Shown here piece after piece: positions 19,521-29,233 of a DNA stretch of 38,407 nt. Origin of the DNA: Chara braunii. Lineage: Eukaryota > Streptophyta > Charophyceae > Charales > Characeae. Location: assembly GCA_003427395.1 (NCBI GenBank), contig BFEA01000065.1, positions 3,586,089-3,624,495 on the forward strand. Direction: 5' to 3'. Numbering within the stretch: the stretch's first letter is position 1; every line of letters begins with the position of its first letter. Under the pieces are notes generated by a model. The model saw nothing but the letters and a program-made list of their open reading frames with translations, was not told the DNA's origin and did no database searches. Position numbers and translations under genes: made by a program.

Positions 19521-20743
19521 TCATTCCATGGTGTAAAGTGGTCTAGCGCCTTACACAGGAAGACTGCGCCAACCCCGACCATACCCAGACGAGGAAGAGG
19601 GAGGTTAGACGAAGAAGAGGGGAAGATGGGAATGTCGTCAACACCAATTTTTCGGCACAGGCCCAAATAGTCCCTCGTCAAAATGTCTGAATCCTATTGT
19701 CGAGTCTGGATCCAACGTCGTCAAGTCTCAAGTCACAGCTCTCTCTCTCTCTCTCTGTCGTAATCTGTTGATACTGAGAAGTCAGGTGATGAGAGGGTGA
19801 GAAGAAGAAGGTGGACTGAGAGGAGGAAGAAGAAGGACTCTCTATGTCCTTTTTCATACACACACACGCTCATACACACCAGAGCGAAGTGAATCTTTCC
19901 ACATTTAGTGGCAGATTCATTGGTTTTATCTATTTATTCATTTATTTATTTATTCAATCTTATTATTATTACTTATAATATTATTATTATTATTTTTTTT
20001 CTATTCGATGGGAGTATCGGGATTGGTTGCGTGGGACGGGACTTACCCGTTCTTTCCTCCCGCTCCTTGTCGTTGTCACCGTCTTTGTTGGAGTCGCTGT
20101 CGTCGTCGTTCGACCCACCGTTGTCGTCGCTGTCCGATGACCAGCTCAGGTAAGCGTTTTTCCCACCTTTCTCTTCTTCTCTTCCTCCTTCTCTCCCTTC
20201 CCTCTCTCCTTCTTCCTTCTTCTCTCTCCCCCCTTTCTCCCTCTTTTCGCCTTCTCTTTCCTCGCTCTTTCTCTAAACGATAAGGTTCCACGAACCTTCT
20301 TCAGTGCTCTCTGCAGTAACCGCCGAGGTCACCACCATCCATACACTTCACCGAAACATTCAATCGGTAGGTGCAACGTAGGTGTGTGCAAAAGACAGGG
20401 ACGTTACCAGCGCGAGCCGATGATTCGCGCTTACTGGGCATTCCTCTTCCAAGATCGAAAATTACAACAATCTTCCCTGTCGCGACGAACCTGTTTCCCG
20501 TCCTCCCTCTCCTCCTACTCCCTTCTCCTCCTCCTCCTCCTCCTCCTCCTTCTTCTTCTTCTTCTTCTTCTCCTTCTTCTTCTCGCGCGTTCTTCTCCTT
20601 CTGCGCCCTGCCTTCCGCGCGCTACCCTTTTCTCGTGATCTGGCCTTCTCGAGGGCGCGGACTAGTACCGAGCAGGTCGAGCTTGAAGCCCCGTACCCAC
20701 TGCGGAGTCCTACCAGGCGCAGCCGGTTGGCTCCTTACTAGGT
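19521..20743. other. Non-coding stretch with pyrimidine tracts
   Basis: Contains an AT-rich segment with TTTA and TTA repeats (19920-19995), a CAG|GTAAGC site at 20147-20155 followed by a C/T tract to 20275, and CTC/TTC triplet runs at 20522-20585. Open frames here are Ser/Leu low-complexity artefacts. I see no gene. Confidence 0.5.
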
Positions 20744-20772
20744 GAATCCGCCCCAATATCGGGGCGTGATTC
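20744..20772. repeat. Imperfect hairpin GAATC/GATTC
   Basis: GAATC-GCCCC pairs with GGGGC-GATTC around a short AATATC loop, with unpaired bases in the stem. No T run follows. Confidence 0.55.
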
Positions 20773-20934
20773 ATTTGGGCACCTCGGGGCACACAAAAAA
20801 AAGTAAAAGAAAAATCAAAACTGAAACAACGAATTTAACGGGATTCAACCCCATAATTCATCCCTACTTCGCCAAGTGTCGGAGCCCCACGACTCTCGGT
20901 TCTAACTAACAACTAACTTTACTAACTCCTACTT

Positions 20935-20965
20935 GTAAGGTCGTGGGTTCGAACCCCGCCCTACC
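20935..20965 (+). other. tRNA-like T-arm (pseudo-tRNA or SINE head remnant)
   Basis: GTGGG-TTCGAAC-CCCGC forms a five-pair T stem (one G-T pair) with a canonical seven-base T loop, preceded by AAGGTC like a variable loop. Upstream bases do not form a convincing D or anticodon arm, so this is not called as a tRNA gene. A box-A-like TAGCCCAGTAGG is present on the minus strand at about 21083-21094. Confidence 0.4.
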
Positions 20966-21843
20966 GAGGGCGGGTGAAAAAAAATGCAGGCCCTGCCCCT
21001 TACTGCTAGCAAAAGACCTAGCTCGAAGGCAGGTCGGATTCAATCCCAATATCTCCTGCATATCAATCCGAACCTTTACCTACTGGGCTAGCTCTTACCA
21101 CGATGTGATAAAGTGCCCCCCTTCTTATAAGTATACGTCGTTGTTTGTCTTTCTTAGTCTGTGAGAGAGTGCACGTTTGCAAGTCAGCGTGCCCGTCCAT
21201 ATTTTCGTCAGTTTGAGTACGCGATCGACCACAAGGGTACTTAGTGGATTGATAGGCCCGAAGGCCCGACACTTAGTCGTGGCCGCGCCGTTAGAGGGCT
21301 GCGACGAGAACATTCTGGTGGCGGGTAGGCACATGCCTAGTTACGGTCGCGACATCCAAGGTTACGGCGGGAAAACACTCACGTAGCGGAAAAGATTCGT
21401 TACCCCTTGAGCGTGACGGACAATTTTCAAGTAGTAGGTAGGCTGGTACCTCACCATATCGAGGTAGACGCGGCGTACTTGACTCGGAGGCCGAGTAGGG
21501 GAAGACAAAGACCGAAATTTTTAGAACACCCTGTACCGGAGGGGAGACAGGCACTGAACCAAGTCTCAGTGCGTGTCATAGACCTACCTGACACAATCAT
21601 CAGCCCAACTGACCCTTCGACCTCTTCTGTCAAGGGGTATTACTACTGATCCTAATCACCACGGCGTGCGTCATAATATCGCGCGTACATTCTTAACGAA
21701 ATTTTCTTACCGATTTTCCCCCCGGCCTCAGTGGTCGAGGATTTCGCTTCCAGTGTCACGCCAAGCGTGCACACCCCTCTTGTTTCTAGACTGGCTACGT
21801 CATGGTAGCTGACGCCGCCATCGTGCCGAATGCAAAGACATGG
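20966..21843. other. Non-coding stretch
   Basis: No recognisable domains in the short open frames. No repeats shared with the rest of the window apart from the minus-strand box-A-like site noted at about 21083-21094. Confidence 0.4.
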
Positions 21844-21869
21844 CAAAATACCCTTGTAAGGGTATTTTG
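21844..21869. repeat. Perfect 12-bp inverted repeat with 2-base spacer
   Basis: CAAAATACCCTT (21844-21855) is followed by GT and its exact inverse complement (21858-21869). It is too short to be an element itself and may be joined terminal inverted repeats or a hairpin. Confidence 0.85.
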
Positions 21870-21889
21870 TCCGACATCGCCATAGCCAA

Positions 21890-22008
21890 TTGAGAGTGAA
21901 CTCGTATCTGAAAGCCATATCTCTGAGTTTTGCGTGTGCGCATGTCGCCAGTATGCTGCGTTGCTGTTTACATGCATGAAAAGTGTGTTTTAGAACGAGT
22001 CTGATTGG
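21890..22008 (+). repeat. Module R2, distal copy without AAT array
   Basis: Close match to 11585-11705 (GCCATATCTCTGAGT, ATGTCGCCAGTATG, GCTGTTTACATGCATGAAAAGTGTG, GAACGAGTCTGATTG in pieces). The AAT array that follows the other copies is missing here. Confidence 0.8.
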
Positions 22009-22089
22009 AATAGGACTTTCAACTCCATATCAGTCATGAAAAAAATGGAAAAAATAAATTGAAACAAGTGCGGTAGTAGCACACTTTCA

Positions 22090-22213
22090 AACTGTAAAGG
22101 CAAAAAAAACACTAATGGGCAACGAAAAAATGGCCGCAGTTCGAAAAGGCAGTCATAACATTAGAAGGTGGTAACATCACGCCCCGAGTTTGAAAAGGGC
22201 GGTTGTAGCACCT
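22090..22213. repeat. Left arm of inverted-repeat element hosting PLE-A
   Basis: This arm (AACACTAATGGGCAACG, AATGGCCGCAGTT, GGCAGTCATAACAT, GAGTTTGAAAAGGGCGG) is the inverse complement, with few differences, of 28737-28857. Both arms run inward into long homopolymer runs and then GGCC-rich repeats. Confidence 0.88.
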
Positions 22214-22222
22214 TTTTTTTTT

Positions 22223-22357
22223 NNNNNNNNNNNNNNNNNNNNNNNNNNNNNNNNNNNNNNNNNNNNNNNNNNNNNNNNNNNNNNNNNNNNNNNNNNNNNN
22301 NNNNNNNNNNNNNNNNNNNNNNNNNNNNNNNNNNNNNNNNNNNNNNNNNNNNNNNNN
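22223..22357. other. Assembly gap (135 N)
   Basis: Run of undetermined bases bordered by a T run on the left and, three bases away, an A run on the right. The opposing homopolymers suggest that the left-hand bordering sequence may be mis-oriented or that palindromic sequence defeated assembly. Confidence 0.99.
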
Positions 22358-22389
22358 GGCTGAAAAAAAAAAAAAAAAAAAGGCCCCAT

Positions 22390-22493
22390 GGTTGGGCCAT
22401 GGCCGAGATGTCTCTGCCACACCCCAAATTGGGCCATGGCCGAGATGTCTCGGCCACACCCCAAATTGGTCACGACCGATTTGGGGTGTGGCT
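22390..22493. repeat. GGCCGAGATGTCTCGGCC repeats with a palindrome
   Basis: Two copies of a GGCCATGGCCGAGATGTC...CCACACCCCAAATTGG unit are followed by the inverse ATTTGGGGTGTGGCT, giving a hairpin at about 22453-22492. The related inverse sequence reappears on the far side of PLE-A at 28647-28686, so PLE-A appears to sit at the centre of a palindrome. Confidence 0.8.
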
Positions 22494-23227
22494 GGACGTA
22501 TTTAAGGTTGGGCATGCCTGAGAGAGTAAGGGGCAAAATTGGTTTTACAGGTGTGGATGATGTTGCTTGTTGAGCTTGAGTCTCGGATCGGCGAGGACTT
22601 GGGCAACCTGAGACAGCAGGGATTAACTGTCTTTGGTGGATTAACTGGGGGTTGTCTTCAGTGAACAACGGGGGCCTGACAGGAGATAACTCAATGTTTG
22701 GATCTTGGAAAACCTGAGTTCGATTCGGGTTTCGTACCTGGTACCTCTGTTTACCGGTTGGACTGGGTGTCCCGGTTTAGGCTGGAACGTTCTAGATGTT
22801 TCTAGGGGTAACTGGTCTAGTACCTAGGTACCTAGCGCTTGAGTGACTTTTTTGTTTAAATAGTGAAGTCGATACGTCATTTGCACTCGAAGCGTGACGA
22901 CCCCTGATGAGTCCGGCCCGGCTCAGGACGAAACATGTCGGGTCATTGCCAGGAATCTAGGATGTTCAGCCACTAACGATTATACGGGCATGTCGCCTAG
23001 TTTTGGGTTGAACTTGATAGGTGTTTCATTATTTATCTTAAACCTATTAGTTGCGTTCGGGAATTCTGACGTGTCGACGTTGGTCTCTTTCTTTTTCCTT
23101 CTTTTCTCTTCTTCCCCTCCTCTGTTTCGACTGCCTACATGTCTGTCGTCATGCTTGTTTGGAAATTAATTCCTTAGGCCGTCACTTGCTGGGTTATGTC
23201 GTAACTTGTGATGTTGTGTTCCGACAC
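22494..23227 (+). repeat. PLE-A left pseudo-LTR
   Basis: Direct repeat of 27917-28646, starting GGACGTATTTAAGG and ending GTTCCGACAC, with scattered substitutions and an 8-base insertion just after the ribozyme (about 22950). Pseudo-LTRs in PLEs arise from partial tandem arrangement of copies. Confidence 0.93.
22899..22944 (+). ncRNA. Type I hammerhead ribozyme (left copy)
   Basis: Stem I GACCC (22899-22903) pairs with GGGTC (22940-22944). The conserved core CTGATGA is 22904-22910, stem II GTCC/GGAC is 22911-22914 with 22926-22929, and GAAA is 22930-22933. A minimal stem III (ACATGT, loop of two bases) ends in GTC with predicted cleavage after C22939. One stem II position differs from the right copy and leaves a G-A mismatch. 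The very short stem III is typical of minimal PLE and retrozyme hammerheads, which may act as dimers. Confidence 0.93.
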
Positions 23228-23324
23228 CATCATTACGATTGGAACTGCCGTAGGAATTGTACTACGGGCGCGGGACTCGTTGCTTGTTATGTATTTTGAC
23301 CTTGCCTTGTGTGTGTTTTTTACG

Positions 23325-25106
23325 ATGGCTGGTGTGTCTGCTAATAATGAGTGTTATGAGTGTGGAGCAATGAATCACTGGGTACGCGATTGCCCAGTTC
23401 GGAATTCTCGATTTTGACCGCTGGCTACAGGCGCCAACGCGGTGCCTACGGGTGCACCTCTGTTGACTTTACCCGCCTCTAATGGGCCATCTTCTTTCGG
23501 GTCGTCTTCCTCTGCTGCCATTACTAACTCCCATCCTCCATTGTCTAACCTTCAAACCTCTCATGGTACGGGGTCAAATCATGGCTATCATGAGAGACCT
23601 AATTGGTGGACACGAAATCAGGAGCGATTGGACAAGGTTTACAACAAGTACATCGAAGATACCGAGAAGGAGGCCAAGAAGAAAGAAGAGGAGGAGAAGG
23701 AGAGAATTCGAAGGGAAGAGGAAGCGAAGCAGATTAAGTGGAAACAGGACCGTGAGCAGTTTGAAGCTGAAATAGGCGCACACTTGGATAGAAGGTTTGA
23801 GGCGCTAGGTGCAAAATGGACGGGGAAGGCTGTTGGCAGTGGTGGGAGCGATAATATTGGTGACGAGCTGGCTAAACTCCGATCGAAAAACGAGGAGCTC
23901 AAGAGAAGGCTGGGAGAACAAACTATCCCAGTGGGCAAAGATAAAATTTTATATCTGCAAAGAGAGATCCTGGAACTCCGGAAACAGGTGACGGGGAAAC
24001 ACTCCGATGAAGAGGCCATACTTGCGTTGCAAACGGAGATCGGTGAGCTGAAACAGTCGGTATAGGTTAAGACAAACTTCGAAATGGAAATTGCGGGTCT
24101 TCGGAAGGAGATTGGTCTACTTCGTGAGCAAAATGAACGTATCATTGTGGAGTCTAATTTGTGGAAGGAGGAGGCAGCGCGGCCGGGTAACAAACGTGGT
24201 AGCGTCGTGATTGGGACACCTGATGGAACCAATCGGGGTACTCCCAAACCTCGGTGTACAGGCAGTGTTCGAGACGGCGAGACAGGCGATCGTTGGAAAG
24301 AGGAGTATCGTAATCTAAGGAGTTTGCATCGGCTTGCCAACATCGAGGCGGAGGCGCTAAAAGAGAAACGTGCTGAAGCAGAACGTAAACGAATGGAAGC
24401 AGAGAAACAAGTCAAAGCGCTCGAAGAACAGATGAGTAAGCTTACTGCGGAATGTGGCAATGCGAAAACTGTGGGAGGGACCAATCTAAAAGAACGAATG
24501 GAGGAAGTGGCCGTCAGATCAGTTCGGAAAGGGGTTAAAGCAACCCCGGGGCGTGCTGGTGGAAAATCGACGGTTACGGAAATCAACGATCATGGTGCTT
24601 ACGTTAAAGAACAAAAAAAGAAGCTTCGGTTGTTATGAAAGGCGGGTTTGGAGCCCTTGTGAAAAGAAGAGGGGGTGAAACTCGGCAGATTTGAGGACAC
24701 CGTCTGTGAGCTGGTAGAGGCACGGGCGAAAAGAATCTTCGGAGACGATGGGAACAAAGGTCACACATCTAAGGACAAGATATCTGTCCACGAGGTAAGT
24801 GAGGACACAAGCAAAGAGGGAGAAAGTCCTGAAGACGAGGATGATCGCTCTGTGGAACTATCGGGAGACTTCCCGAGCGCGGCTAAACTTTGGACCTTAG
24901 CTTTGAAGTGCAGGGACAAACGATGCGTACCTAATTCTCGTCCTTCGTTATTTAGTTCGCTGTCAACTTCCTTTCCTTTTCCGTCATCTCCATCTTCTTC
25001 TTCTTCTTTTTCTTCTTCTCCCACCGCTGCTTCTCACTATCTTCGGTATCGTCTGTTCAACTCGTTCTATCGATCTGTTGTCATTGGCCTCATACTTCGG
25101 GATTAG
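23325..25106 (+). pseudogene. PLE-A ORF1-like region: CCHC zinc knuckle and coiled coil
   Basis: Begins with ATG at 23325 (ACGATGG context). A CX2CX4HX4C knuckle (CYECGAMNHWVRDC) is followed by a Ser/Pro/Gly-rich linker and long Glu/Lys/Arg-rich helices with heptad-like spacing (about 23600-24520). A conserved helix (LGRFEDTVCELVEARAKRIF) and an acidic tail follow. The role is presumably RNA binding and multimerisation like a retroelement ORF1/gag; this is inferred. In-frame stops: TGA 23415, TAG 24063, TGA 24636, TGA 24660, TAG 25104. The reading frame does not shift. PLE-C shows the homologous order, and PLE-B has a related ORF1, so the region is not a chance insertion. Confidence 0.8.
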
Positions 25107-27875
25107 ATTCCATGGGCAGTCAAGCTCAAAGACTACATGCTCAACATTGTCATTGATAATGTCGATCTGGAATTGTGTGAAGGACCGCTTGTTTACGTTC
25201 TGCTTTCCCCATGGTCTCGTCACATGTATGTAGGGTCTACAACTAGGTCTTTGCCTACCAGATGGAACGAGCATGTTTATCGCTCTTTGAGCAGGAAGGT
25301 TGTGGAAGAAGGAAAGCGTAATCATAGGCTGTACTCGTGGTTAAGACGGTGTGACATCGGTTTGTATGTCGCCATCCCGTTGTTTCAATGCCAACTATCG
25401 GAGGTTCGGTGTTTGGAGAAATTTGTGATTGGGTTTCTTAGTCCACATTTGAATAGTCGGGATAAGAAACAAAATGGTAAGCGAAGGAGGCCGGGCAAGA
25501 GAGAGAGACGACGTAGGAATCGTGGTTCAGGAATATGTAATCCACGTCCTTCCTCTTCATGCCATCTTGTTTTTCATTTAACTGTTGGTGTGGTTTCTTC
25601 TCCTCTTTCCTCTATACTGGATTATTGTGTCAATCATCATATCTCGACTGTTGGAATCGCCTGCACCGAGGGAGATAGGTTCGCGGAGAACTGAAAGCTA
25701 ATTAAGAGAAAATTCGGTTCCTCGGTTATTCGCAATACGGATACTGTGGAGATTCTGAAGAAAGGAAAGGGGCTGTTTGGACCAGGCAAGTTTGTCTTGT
25801 TCTCTGTTATCGTACCGTTTTCTGCAAGGTCGATTGTTCTGAAACCTGTTCTGGGGAAGCTTTTGTCCGATCCTTCTTCAAGGCGGGAATAAGCGAATTG
25901 GGATTTTTCGTTGTTGGTTCGGGCCTTCTCTGCGATTCGATGCTTCTCTGAAAAAAGGAGCAGGTATCTTTTGCGAGTAATTCTTTCTGGGATCATTAAG
26001 AGAAGGTTCGGTTGCAATGTTCGGATTCGACTTACTGTTAGAATTACGTATGACGAGATTTTGAGTAAGCCTGATATTCGCTCAGTATGTTCCTCGGCTA
26101 TCATGAAATCGGACGTGGACAAAGAATGGAAGAGGATGGTGATACAACGAATGAGAATAGTCTGGTTAAAAAACAGGAGTGTGGGTAATTTTCTGTTTAA
26201 CTTTCGGGATGCAGCCCGAGAGGAAGAGTCTCGATATGTCTGTAACGAGCTATCGGGGGATTTTCCGAGGCAAAACGGTCATGTGAATTTTCGCTTGAAC
26301 GAGTGGGAAGAAGTCCCGGACTGGTTAAGGAATAATCGCAATATTGTCCGCCCCGCTAAGACTGATGTGCTTGGTAGGCTCCGTCGACAAATCTCCAATT
26401 CTCTTCTTGCCCTTGACTTTCATGTACCTCCTATTAATCGCGGGGATCTTTCTAATTGTGTTACAGGGGCCGTTAGTTCGCCTTTCGTGTGTACAGAGGA
26501 AAACATTCTAGCGTGGGTAGATAAGCTTCATGGCCTGGTGCGGGTCCCAATTGACCACAACCCGGGAGACACATTGGTGTGCTGCCCGTTAACGTACCAG
26601 GAAGGTATGAACAAACTTTTTTGTGACAATAAAGGGCTGGTAAAGATGGAGGAATCAGAGGACGAGCTGCTAAAAAGAGCTAAGGAGGAGTATGGGCTGG
26701 CTGGTTTGCAGAAATTAGCCGTGTGGGATAAGAAGGGCATGTTGGGGCAATCTTATGTCATCCCCAAGCATAAGGACGTGACCAAATGGCGGCCTATATG
26801 TCCTTCATTTTTCGAAAGTAATGTGCGGAGGTGTCGTAAGATTTCTAGATCTGTCAATGCATTGATATGGGGACTACCAAAAGGGACGCACTTCAACCTC
26901 AAGAGTATTGATCTGCTGGTCAATCAGTTGCAAGATATTAATAAGGCGGTGAGGAAGGATGAATGTCTGTTGACCGGGTCGTTCGATGTGAAGGATATGT
27001 TCTGCAATCTTCCTCACGAGTCTATTCTGAACGCAATGGACTGGATCCTTGATTTCTGGGATGAGAAAGAAGTGAACGGCGTGCTTTTAAAAAAGAAGGG
27101 CAAGGAAGCAAAACTCTTGAAGGGCAAAAGGCAGGAGGGTTGGGAGTTCGTTGGATTTGAAAGCATTCAGGCTTTTGTGGGTTTTGATTTGAAGCATACT
27201 TTTGTGCGAGCTAAGGGGATGATTCTTCAACAATCTGTGGGCATTCCTATGGGAAAACCATCGAGTCCCACTATTGTCTGTCTGCTCTGTATCTATTCTG
27301 AGTTCTCCTTTCTTTCGTCGCTTGGAAAGGATCGTTCGTTAATACGGGGAATTCGATTGATGGACGATGTTTCAATTTTTGTGAGGTATCGACTTGATGA
27401 CGAGCAGTCATTAAGAAAGGCGGAAGGGATTGTCGCGAGTTTTGAGAACTGTTATGATTCAAATCTGGTCCTGGAATGTATTAGTAGGGAAGATTCCTGA
27501 AACTTTCTTGGTTGTACTATTACGAATTTTGGGTGGCCGATGGGTGTGAGATGTGAGGCCAGGTTAAAGAATCAGGATAATATTTTGAAGCAGGGGTTGA
27601 GCTTTCAAAGTCTACAGGACCATTGTTCTTACGTGAGTAAGAAACAAAAAATGGCAGTGGTGGGATCCTTCTTGCACCGGGCAAAAAAGTTTACTACTAC
27701 GCCTGCGGCTGAGGTTGCTTTCCTATTTGCATTGAAAGTGGAATTGCGACTGCGGGGGTCCCCAGACGAGATCTTTGATAAGTCGTTGTGTAACTTCTCT
27801 TCGAAGTTTGGAGGCTTGTGGAAGGAATGGGTGGATTGTTTGACAGGGTGGGACAGATGGTTCCTATCGCGATAA
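25107..27875 (+). pseudogene. PLE-A GIY-YIG endonuclease and reverse transcriptase
   Basis: Continues in the same frame as the ORF1-like region. GIY-YIG motifs: VYVLLSP and MYVG, then an Arg/His helix (TRWNEHVY), and the catalytic Glu in RCLEKFVIGFLSPHLNSR (about 25180-25460). A basic linker follows. The RT has a PLE-type IDHNPGDTLVCCPLTY segment, VIPKHKD..WRPICPSF, GSFDVKDMFCNLP (about 26980-27010), VGIPMGKPSSP, RLMDDVSIFV (about 27350-27380) and NFLGC. All three RT carboxylates are present. Stops: TGA 25692, TAA 25890 and TGA 27498; the terminal stop is TAA at 27873-27875. A CXC motif present in PLE-B (CTC) is reduced here to a single Cys. Confidence 0.88.
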
Positions 27876-27916
27876 GGTAGCAGGAGTTTCTGTTTTTTTT
27901 TTGAAAAGAAGTTCCC

Positions 27917-28646
27917 GGACGTATTTAAGGTTGGGCATGCCTGAGAGAGTAAGGGGCAAAATTGGTTTTACAGGTGTGGATGATGTTGTTTGTTGAGCTT
28001 GAGTCTCGGATCGGCGAGGACTTGGGCAACCTGAGACAACAGGGATTGACTGTCTTTTGGTGGATTAACCGGGGGCAATTGTTTTCAGTGAACAACGAGG
28101 GTCTGACAGGAGATAACTCAATGTTGGATCTTGGAAAACCTGAGTTCGATTCGGGTTTCGTACCTGGTACCTCTGTTTACCGGTTGGACTGGGTGTCCCG
28201 GTTTAGGCTGGAACGTTCTAGATGTTTCTAGGGGTAACTGGTCTAGTACCTAGGTACCTAGCGCTATGAGTGACTTTTTTTTTTAAATAGTGAAGTCAAT
28301 ACGTCATTTGCACTCGAAGTGTGACGACCCCTGATGAGTCCGGCCCGGCTCCGGACGAAACATGTCGGGTCATTGTCGGGATGTTCAGCCACTAACGATT
28401 ATACGGGCATGTCGCCTAGTTTTGGGTTGAACTTGATAGGTGTTTCATTATTAATCTTAAACCTATCGGTTGCGTTCGGGAATTCTGACGTGTCGGCTTT
28501 GGTCTCTTTCTTTTTCCTTCTTTTCTCTTCTTCCCCCCCTCTGTTTCGGCTGCCTACATGTCTGTCGTCGTGCTTGTTTGGAAATTAGGCCCTTAGGCCG
28601 TCACTTGCTGGGTTATGTCGTAACTTGTGATGTTGTGTTCCGACAC
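27917..28646 (+). repeat. PLE-A right pseudo-LTR
   Basis: Second copy of the direct repeat. It begins 41 bases after the RT stop codon and ends at GTTCCGACAC, after which sequence of the surrounding inverted-repeat element resumes (GGCCGACATGTCTCGGCC). Confidence 0.93.
28326..28371 (+). ncRNA. Type I hammerhead ribozyme (right copy)
   Basis: Stem I GACCC (28326-28330)/GGGTC (28367-28371); core CTGATGA 28331-28337; stem II GTCCGG (28338-28343)/CCGGAC (28351-28356) with a seven-base loop; GAAA 28357-28360; minimal stem III ACATGT; GTC with predicted cleavage after C28366. Every conserved core base is present and stem II is fully paired, so this copy is the better candidate for activity. Confidence 0.95.
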
Positions 28647-28690
28647 GGCCGACATGTCTCGGCCACACCCCAGATTGGCCACGGCCGCGG

Positions 28691-28731
28691 AAAAAAAAAA
28701 AAGAAAAAAAAGAAAAAAAAAAAAAAAAAAG
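28691..28731. repeat. A-rich homopolymer run
   Basis: A-run with a few G interruptions, mirror of the T run that borders the N gap on the left side of the inverted-repeat element. Confidence 0.9.
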
Positions 28732-28736
28732 GAAAG

Positions 28737-28857
28737 TGTGCTACAACCGCCCTTTTCAAACTCGGGGCCTGATGTTACCGCCTTCTGATGTTATGACTGC
28801 CTTTTCAAACTGCGGCCATTTTTTCGTTGCCCATTAGTGTTTTTTTTGTCCTTTTGA
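28737..28857. repeat. Right arm of inverted-repeat element hosting PLE-A
   Basis: Inverse complement of 22090-22213 with a handful of differences. Together the arms define a palindromic element of about 6.77 kb including PLE-A, or roughly 0.6 kb without it. Confidence 0.88.
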
Positions 28858-29229
28858 ACTTCGTTTGTGACACAAACGTACTTGCCCCAAAGAAATTTCT
28901 GCTTTTCGTTTATTTATTTTTATTTTTTTCTTTGTTTTCCATTTTTTACAAATCATAAATTAAGTCAAATTCAAAAAAATAAAAATATCGTCACAAATAG
29001 AACTGCCCGGTAAACCGTAGGCAGAGAGAGAGAAGAGGACAACAAACGAGGGGCTGTGACAAACTGTATATATATATATATCGTCACAAACAAAATATAT
29101 ATATATATACCTATTTTTCGACCCCCAAAAAAATATCCGAAAAAACAGGCCGCAAACTAGGCCTGGTGGCCGTGGCTGCGGCCGACTTTTTCGGCCGCGG
29201 CGCCCGAATTGCCCGCGGCCTAGGCCGAG
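28858..29229. other. AT-rich spacer with palindromes
   Basis: No gene. Contains GTCACAAA motifs in both orientations (TTTGTGAC at 28860, GTCACAAA at 28988 and 29083), the (TA)n hairpin at 29067-29108, and GC-rich inverted words (CGGCCG...CGGCCGCGG, CGGCCTAGGCCG) at about 29170-29226. Confidence 0.5.
29067..29108. repeat. (TA)n - CGTCACAAACAAA - (AT)n palindrome
   Basis: Same architecture and almost the same loop as 8311-8359, 21 kb away. Confidence 0.8.
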
Positions 29230-29233
29230 GGTG

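Larger units (their letters stand above)
22494..28646 (+). mobile_element. PLE-A: hammerhead-bearing Penelope-like element
   Basis: Two direct repeats of about 730 bases flank a 4.7-kb internal part encoding a CCHC/coiled-coil region, a GIY-YIG nuclease and a Penelope-type RT. The RT carries PKHK...RPICPSF, FDVKDMF, GIPMGKPSSP, LMDD and FLGC motifs. A nuclease placed before the RT matches the permuted Chlamys/Naiad-type PLEs of green algae and invertebrates; that assignment rests on domain order, not on a tree. Each repeat carries a hammerhead ribozyme, as reported for other PLEs. No target-site duplication was identified. The copy is inactive because of eight in-frame stops. Confidence 0.85.

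Noticed and set aside
21005-21110. Minus-strand tRNA gene (box-A-like TAGCCCAGTAGG with a possible box B)
   Set aside because: The D and T stems do not pair properly and no acceptor stem is visible; at best a degraded SINE or tRNA relic.
22112-22668. Open frames across the N gap
   Set aside because: They only stay open because undetermined bases cannot encode stops.
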